A stretch of DNA of 20,158 nucleotides from Coraliomargarita sp. CAG:312. Lineage in GTDB: Bacteria > Verrucomicrobiota > Verrucomicrobiia > Opitutales > Intestinicryptomonadaceae. The stretch covers positions 13,811 through 33,968 of the forward strand of contig FR901634.1 in NCBI GenBank assembly GCA_000438015.1, in the 5' to 3' direction. The notes beneath the pieces are model-generated. The model was not told the origin of the DNA. It saw only the letters and a list, made by a program, of their open reading frames with translations, and made no database searches. Shown in pieces: positions 16,071 to 20,158 of the stretch. Numbering within the stretch: the first letter of the stretch is position 1; each line of letters begins with the position of its first letter. Made by a program: the position numbers and the translations under genes.

Positions 16071-17237
16071 TTGGTAAAAGCTATTCCTATTACGATGGGG
16101 ATTGGTCGGGGAAAGTTTTTTATGGCGAATCTTATGGCCGCTTTGTTGTCGGCCATTTCGCTTCTTGCGGCAAATAAGGCATTCTCTGAGGATATGGCTT
16201 TAATACGCATCCTCGACGTTTGCGGAGGAAGTTTTATGAAAGCGGTTAACCCCGGCGAAATAAAATCCCTGCGCATTTTGAAGTTTATGAAACCTGCCGG
16301 CAATTCTTGCGGAACGTGGGAGTGTGCCTCAAAACAATCGCCTGCCGTCGGATATTACGACGGGGCATTGCTCGTGCCCCTGGGAGAAGTACAAGTCGGA
16401 ATTAAAGGCTCTGCGCAATTTTATGTTCAGGCGGAGTCGAAGTTTCTTATACAGGCTCTCGACGCATACGGAGACATGGTTCAAACATCTCCATTGCTTG
16501 CGTCGCCTAAAAAGGGCCAGCGCGCGGATTTTCCCAATATGTTTTCGGCTCCCGAACTTGGAAAAGATGCAGGCGTCGCAGGCGAAAATATAGCAGGATA
16601 TTCCGGCGGACTTTCAAGCGGCCCATTTTCCTTCAAAAAATACGTAGAACCTATATTGGAAAACCATTGCGCAGATTGCCATGACGAAGGTTGCAGCGGG
16701 GCGGCAAAGATGGTTTTATCGGGAGACAAAGGAATCGTATTTTCCAAGTCTTATACGGAAATTGTATGGAAAGAAGGAGTGTCTGCCAATCCCGACGGAA
16801 TCGGGAAAACCCGCCCTGCAAATGCCTGGGGCGCAAAGCAAAGCAAAATTATATGGATGCTGCGCGACGGGCACGGCGGATGCGAATTATCCGATGGGGA
16901 ATTTTTTGCGCTGAGATTGTGGATTGACCTCAACGTTCCGTATTACGATACTGTATCGTCCGCATATATGGAAAATCCATCCGGAAGAAGCCCTTTGTCT
17001 TTTGGGGAGCTAAAGAGGTTGTTTGATATTTGCAAAATGCCAAAAGTTTTAAACGCGGACAATAAAACGCTGATATTGGCGCGCAAATACCCCATAGAGA
17101 TAATTTCATTTGACCGGCCTGAATCCTCGGAAATTCTAATAAATGTGCCCAAACAGTCCGATTCCTACATGGAGGCTTTGTCCATTATAAGAAAAGGGGC
17201 GGAACGCTTGAAATTGAAACCCCGCGAAGACATGTAA
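16071..17237 (+). CDS. Short HzsA-like c-type haem protein (propeller-less paralog)
   Basis: 388 aa from a TTG at 16071. The ATGs at 16095 (MGIGRGKFF, best signal peptide) and 16122 (GGGGAAAG 6 bases upstream) are alternative starts. From about residue 55 it aligns by eye with the second half of the 802-aa protein at 11112. Shared segments are GEIKSLRI/GDIKWLRV, ALDAYGDMVQT/ALDKNGDMVQT, GAAKMVLSGDKGIVFSKSY, NAWGAKQS, GHGG, LRLWIDLNVPYY and SFDRPESSEIL. It lacks the whole beta-propeller. Where the partner has its first CxxCH, this protein reads RADFPNMFSAPE. Only C200-A-D-C203-H204 remains, so one covalent haem is expected. It also stops at KPREDM, where the partner carries about 50 further basic residues. 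It is probably a periplasmic one-haem electron carrier for the flavoprotein encoded 12 bases upstream (inference). Confidence 0.75.
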   Translation: MVKAIPITMGIGRGKFFMANLMAALLSAISLLAANKAFSEDMALIRILDVCGGSFMKAVNPGEIKSLRILKFMKPAGNSCGTWECASKQSPAVGYYDGALLVPLGEVQVGIKGSAQFYVQAESKFLIQALDAYGDMVQTSPLLASPKKGQRADFPNMFSAPELGKDAGVAGENIAGYSGGLSSGPFSFKKYVEPILENHCADCHDEGCSGAAKMVLSGDKGIVFSKSYTEIVWKEGVSANPDGIGKTRPANAWGAKQSKIIWMLRDGHGGCELSDGEFFALRLWIDLNVPYYDTVSSAYMENPSGRSPLSFGELKRLFDICKMPKVLNADNKTLILARKYPIEIISFDRPESSEILINVPKQSDSYMEALSIIRKGAERLKLKPREDM

Positions 17238-17263
17238 GCGCTTGCGCCGCGGCAAGGCGCTTA
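17235..17263 (+). terminator. GC-rich hairpin starting at the stop codon of the short HzsA-like gene
   Basis: TAAGCGCTTGC (17235-17245) pairs with GCAAGGCGCTTA (17252-17263) with one bulged base and a six-base loop. The 5' arm contains the TAA stop codon itself. No U-tract follows. A small stem with a C(UUCG)G tetraloop lies just beyond (17277-17288). It is likely the 3' end of the flavoprotein/haem-protein transcript. Confidence 0.5.
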
Positions 17264-17338
17264 GGCAGACCCGTTCGTGCTTCGGCACACTTTGAAATAT
17301 TGCCGGAATAGCCGTTCCCAACTACAAGATTTTAAAGG

Positions 17339-17641
17339 CTATATTTTTATTGAGGCTAATGTCACAATTGCCGTATATTGATATTCTCCGCCAAGAGAAG
17401 AATCTTTATTGGATGTGATGGACGCAGAAAGTATTTTCTTGTTCAACTTGTGAGCGTAGGCGTTTATCATAGCTTCGAGGTCGCTTATTGTCCCCGCTTG
17501 AAAAGTCTTTACGTAGGTTGGCATTTCCTGCTTGGCTGCATAGTTCTTTTCCGCGAGAGTGTCATTTTTATCCGCATACATTTGGGGGGCGCAAAACGCG
17601 GATAATGCAACGGCTATTAGAATGAGTCTTTTTGTTGTCAT
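17339..17641 (-). CDS. Small secreted protein of unknown function
   Basis: A 100-aa protein that I do not recognise. It has a clear Sec signal peptide (MTTKRLILIAVALSAFCAP, cleavage probably after QMYA, residue 23). The mature part of about 77 residues has no cysteine. It consists of a polar start, an amphipathic helix-like stretch (ISDLEAMINAYAHKLNKK) and a beta-like C-terminus (GGEYQYTAIVTLASIKI). That pattern suggests a compact alpha/beta periplasmic protein. The upstream AAAAAGAA is a poor ribosome binding site, but the signal peptide supports the start. It lies downstream of the 312-aa secreted protein gene on the same strand, separated by two hairpins, and converges on the haem-protein operon. 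Confidence 0.65.
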   Translation of the reverse strand: MTTKRLILIAVALSAFCAPQMYADKNDTLAEKNYAAKQEMPTYVKTFQAGTISDLEAMINAYAHKLNKKILSASITSNKDSSLGGEYQYTAIVTLASIKI

Positions 17642-17681
17642 TTCTTTTTATTATTTGTGGGGTAGTTGTTCTTCTTATGCA

Positions 17682-17733
17682 GGCTCGCGCGTTCTCTGGG
17701 GGGAGGGAACTCGCGCGCCAATTATAAATTGGC
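17682..17733. repeat. Two adjoining inverted repeats between the secreted-protein genes
   Basis: A long imperfect dyad (17682-17697 with 17704-17719) has arms GGCTCGCGCGTTC / GAACTCGCGCGCC, and its tip is G6 on the plus strand (C6 on the minus strand). It shares three bases with a perfect dyad GCCAATT-ATA-AATTGGC (17717-17733) that runs into the stop codon of the 312-aa gene. On the minus strand this lies directly after that stop, so it probably marks the transcript end or a processing site. There is no U-tract. Confidence 0.5.
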
Positions 17734-18671
17734 TACTTTGAAATTTGCAAAATTAAGTCGTTGGGCGTCCTAGTGTCTTTTGAGTTGGGAGACGGGGCAA
17801 GCATTATTTTTGCCGATTTATTCCCAATCTTGAATTCGCTTCCGAAGGCATAGTCTTTGCCGTTCAACATTACTTTGTTTGGCTTGCCTATGCTGCTTTT
17901 CTTGTTGTCGAAACGTATGAGAGTGTATGTGCCGGGTTTTGCGTTTTTTATGTCAAATTCAAACTCGCAACCGTCTAGGTTGGCTTCCTTTTCAAAGGAT
18001 ATAGTCGGAATATTGCCGTCTTTTTCCCTGAATATGAACCTAAACATCCACTCGGTTGGCATGTCTTTTATTAAGGAGTCTATTACTGTTCCGTTGCCGA
18101 AAGACATTGTTGTCTTGCCCTCCAGCTCTATTTTCCCTCCGCGTTTGGCCGGGTTTTTAAACCTTCCGTTGAATGGGATTATCACAGTGAGGTCGTTTTT
18201 GATGTTTATCTTGGAATCTGTCGCCTTGAAATTTGCGTATGATGCCTTGGTATGCTTTTCGTAAAAACTATAAGACAGGCTTCCACCTATGTCAACGTTG
18301 CTGCCGGTAAACTCGGCTCTGGATTCTCCGTATGGCGATATAGCAAGGTTGAAATTGCGTTTTGTCTTAAAATTCCGCTTGTTGCATATCAGCTTGGAGT
18401 CGTCTCCTATGCTAAATGACGCAACATTCACGTCGCAATCGACAGTAAGTTTATAGCTTCCCCAGCGCAGAGTTGTATTGTCGTTGGGGCCTGGTTTTGA
18501 AGGCAGCGCCTTAGTTTCAAAGTCGCCGTTGTCGTACCATTTCGCCGTAGTCCATTTCAAATCTTTGTCTTCTTTTGATGGATTTACTTTCCCGGCAAAG
18601 TGGTTCATTGGGAATGCGGTTGCCGCAAATATCGAGAGATAAAAGAATGCGAGTGTTTTTGCAAATTTCAT
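17733..18671 (-). CDS. Secreted protein, probably beta-helix-like, unknown function
   Basis: A 312-aa protein with a Sec signal peptide (MKFAKTLAFFYLSIFAATA, cleavage near residue 19-20). The mature N-terminus has W-x(n)-W spacing followed by KPGPNDNTTLRW and YKLTVDCDVNVASFSIGDDSKL. This resembles the opening of many secreted PVC beta-strand-repeat proteins, where a 'packaged' strand is followed by a stacked beta sheet. The rest is short alternating strands (KINIKNDLTVII, GGKIELEGKTTMSFGNG), consistent with a right-handed beta-helix or sandwich. I see no catalytic motif, PEP-CTERM tail or autotransporter barrel. The gene has its own likely promoter at 18704-18733. It may be a surface or periplasmic structural or binding protein. 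Confidence 0.7.
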   Translation of the reverse strand: MKFAKTLAFFYLSIFAATAFPMNHFAGKVNPSKEDKDLKWTTAKWYDNGDFETKALPSKPGPNDNTTLRWGSYKLTVDCDVNVASFSIGDDSKLICNKRNFKTKRNFNLAISPYGESRAEFTGSNVDIGGSLSYSFYEKHTKASYANFKATDSKINIKNDLTVIIPFNGRFKNPAKRGGKIELEGKTTMSFGNGTVIDSLIKDMPTEWMFRFIFREKDGNIPTISFEKEANLDGCEFEFDIKNAKPGTYTLIRFDNKKSSIGKPNKVMLNGKDYAFGSEFKIGNKSAKIMLAPSPNSKDTRTPNDLILQISK

Positions 18672-18703
18672 AGTTCTAAAAAATCAAACCTGCTTTTTTT
18701 TTA

Positions 18704-18733
18704 ATTAAATTGGTTCGCAAAAAAGCTTGTCAA
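18704..18733 (-). promoter_or_regulatory. Promoter of the 312-aa secreted protein gene
   Basis: On the minus strand, a consensus TTGACA (18728-18733) and TTTAAT (18704-18709, five of six matches to TATAAT) are 18 bases apart. The predicted leader is about 25 nt and carries no strong Shine-Dalgarno sequence. Confidence 0.5.
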
Positions 18734-18770
18734 CCTTTTTTATGCGGCTCGTCCAAATACTTTGCCGGTG

Positions 18771-19649
18771 CTAAAAACGGATTTTAGCCTCGACGGGGTA
18801 ATGGTCGGACGGATGGCGAATTTCTGGGTTTTTCGGATGTTTATTTTCCGAAAAGTCTTCCGGAGATTCGGATAATAGATCTGTCAAAACTCCAAAGCTT
18901 GAAACTTTAATATCGGGAGACACAAATATATAGTCTATGCGTTCCGACATTTTGGGTTTTAAGGCGTTGCCGTGCCAAGTAAAGCGCGGACCGTATGGAG
19001 GAGTTTCGGATACTTTGCGGGCGTCTAAAATTGAGCCGTCTTTCAAAATTAGTTTAATTGGATCTTTATCCGGGGTAAGGTTGAAATCGCCGACTCCTAT
19101 AAAAGTGGCTCCGTTTGCGATTTTCTTTATCATGCCGACGTACAGTGCAGCGGAATTGTTGCGGGCTTTATCTCCTTTATGGTCGAAATGGCAGCAGAAA
19201 AAGTAAAATACTTTGCCATCGGATTTTACCTTGAATTTTCCCCATGTACAGATTCGCTTGCACATGGCATCCCAGCCCAACGAGGATTTTTCAGGAGTTT
19301 CGGAAAACCAGAAATGCCCGCTGTCCAAGAGTTCAAATTTATCTTTTTTGTAAAATATAGCCGATGTTTCTCCCTCGCGCTCTCCATTTTCCCTGCCGCG
19401 GGCAACGTAATCGTAAATGCCGTCGCCAAGTTTTATGTCGTCCAACTGGTGGAAAAAACCCTCTTGCGTTCCAAATATGTCAAAATCGTGGTATCTTACT
19501 AGCTTTGCGACAGATTCCTTCCGATCCTGCCAGCCGTTTTTTATTCCGTCGGGCGACATCCAGATATTGAAAGAAGCCACGTTTAGTTGTGCGGCTTGCA
19601 GCGAAATCGATACAAAAAACAAGGCTATTACATAAAATAAATTCCTCAT
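18771..19649 (-). CDS. Secreted endonuclease/exonuclease/phosphatase-family hydrolase
   Basis: I use the ATG at 19647-19649 (292 aa) because it starts a clean signal peptide, MRNLFYVIALFFVSISLQAA. An in-frame ATG at 19721 would add 24 polar residues in front of it. All family motifs are present: N28 in ASFNIW, Q62-E63 in GTQEG, H154/D156 in CCHFDHKGD, D188/N190 in GDFN, DYIFV, and S281-D282-H283 at the C-terminus. These build the Mg-dependent active site of the DNase I / exonuclease III / sphingomyelinase superfamily. The HFDHxGxxARxNSA pattern is typical of secreted members of unknown substrate in Bacteroidetes and PVC bacteria. It could be an extracytoplasmic nuclease, a sugar-phosphate or a phospholipid phosphodiesterase. 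No good ribosome binding site precedes the ATG, and an ATATCGATAT palindrome lies just upstream (19654-19663). Confidence 0.88.
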   Translation of the reverse strand: MRNLFYVIALFFVSISLQAAQLNVASFNIWMSPDGIKNGWQDRKESVAKLVRYHDFDIFGTQEGFFHQLDDIKLGDGIYDYVARGRENGEREGETSAIFYKKDKFELLDSGHFWFSETPEKSSLGWDAMCKRICTWGKFKVKSDGKVFYFFCCHFDHKGDKARNNSAALYVGMIKKIANGATFIGVGDFNLTPDKDPIKLILKDGSILDARKVSETPPYGPRFTWHGNALKPKMSERIDYIFVSPDIKVSSFGVLTDLLSESPEDFSENKHPKNPEIRHPSDHYPVEAKIRF

Positions 19650-19786
19650 ACAGATATCGATATTGCCTTTTGTGGGCGTGTTGGCAATAAAAAAACAATG
19701 TCTCCTCCCCCGCGCGCACATCCGCCTTCTGCGCGGCGGACAAAAAAAGATTGCATACGGCGGTAAAAATATGAGATTTTAAAACG

Positions 19787-20158
19787 ATGGAAGGCATACC
19801 ACCCATTGAACCTTTTTTAACACGTTTGGCTGCGCTTGACGCGAAGATGGCGGAACCTGATTTTTATTCAGACCAGCGTACTGCCAGCGCGATTTCCCGC
19901 GAACATCAGCAGCTGTCGAAACTCCGCGACGACTATGCCCAATTGAATAATATTATCGAGCAGATATCCGAAAACAAAGCCATCATAGAGGAAAATTCCG
20001 ACCCTGAATTTGTGGAAATGGCGCGCGAAGATGTCGCAAATTTGGAGTCCCAAGTCGAACCGCTTAAAAACGAGATTTTAAAGATGATGCTTCCGCCCGA
20101 TCCTACGGATTCGCGCAATACGGTGGTGGAAATCCGGGCTGGCACCGGCGGCGACGAG
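19787..20158 (+). CDS. prfA: Peptide chain release factor 1, N-terminal part (cut by window end)
   Basis: The frame from the ATG at 19787 stays open to the last base (124 complete codons). It begins MEGIPPIEPFLTRL and contains a helical N-terminal domain (about 1-100). It then reaches LPPDPTDSRNTVVEIRAGTGGDE, the start of the conserved RF-1 core domain; the NxVxEIRAGTGGDEA pattern with this spacing is typical of PrfA. The GGQ loop and the anticodon-like PxT motif would lie beyond the window. RF1 releases peptides at UAA and UAG. No Shine-Dalgarno sequence is obvious; a GAG sits about 12 bases upstream. The gene is divergent from the secreted phosphatase-family gene. Confidence 0.92.
   Translation, partial: MEGIPPIEPFLTRLAALDAKMAEPDFYSDQRTASAISREHQQLSKLRDDYAQLNNIIEQISENKAIIEENSDPEFVEMAREDVANLESQVEPLKNEILKMMLPPDPTDSRNTVVEIRAGTGGDE

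Noticed and set aside
11112..17237. Anammox hydrazine synthase
   Set aside because: No HzsB/C or hydrazine oxidoreductase genes are present, the accompanying genes concern glycans and flavoproteins, and the family is common in non-anammox PVC bacteria.
17250..17300. Possible tRNA T-arm (CCGTTCG with nearby stem)
   Set aside because: No acceptor stem, anticodon arm or CCA-like end can be built around it. The C(UUCG)G stem explains the signal.
19650..19721. Upstream ATG start for the phosphatase-family gene
   Set aside because: It would place 24 polar residues before a textbook signal peptide that begins at the ATG at 19649.

Overview
The window looks like a chromosomal segment from a bacterium of the PVC group, most likely Verrucomicrobiota or a Lentisphaerota-like relative. 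This is inferred from gene content: paired Tat-exported FAD_oxidored flavoproteins, HzsA-like c-type haem proteins and a GH129/GH101-like lipoprotein are common together in those phyla. GC content is middling, and many genes have GGAGG-type ribosome binding sites. I see no transposase, integrase, CRISPR array, rRNA or tRNA. No gene shows an obvious frameshift.

Layout. (1) 107-2814, minus strand: a glycolate/D-lactate oxidase pair (FAD subunit GlcD, then Fe-S subunit GlcF) joined by an ATGA overlap. (2) 3042-7324, plus strand: an RND multidrug efflux adaptor lipoprotein and inner-membrane pump, also joined by an ATGA overlap, with no outer-membrane channel gene beside them. (3) 7387-17237, plus strand: the accessory core of the window. 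It holds a Tat-exported flavoprotein, a GH129-like lipoprotein glycosidase, an 802-aa HzsA-like beta-propeller/dihaem protein, an IclR-family regulator, a second Tat-exported flavoprotein, and a 388-aa cut-down paralog of the HzsA-like protein with a single haem site. (4) 17339-19649, minus strand: two small secreted proteins of unknown function and a secreted endonuclease/exonuclease/phosphatase-family enzyme. (5) 19787 to the window end, plus strand: the start of prfA (peptide chain release factor 1).

How it may work (inference). Region 3 reads as an IclR-controlled extracytoplasmic redox module. The glycosidase would release sugars from a glycan. The two flavoproteins, exported already folded with FAD, would oxidise a sugar, polyol or glycoside. 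The Sec-exported c-type haem proteins could carry the electrons away or do unusual chemistry of their own. No substrate can be named from sequence. The neighbouring glycolate oxidase pair and efflux pump are housekeeping or accessory genes that need not belong to the module.

On regulation, some genes (iclR, the second flavoprotein, the phosphatase-family gene, prfA) lack a recognisable Shine-Dalgarno sequence. Several transcript ends carry GC-rich hairpins without a U-tract. Promoter and operator calls were made by eye and are tentative.
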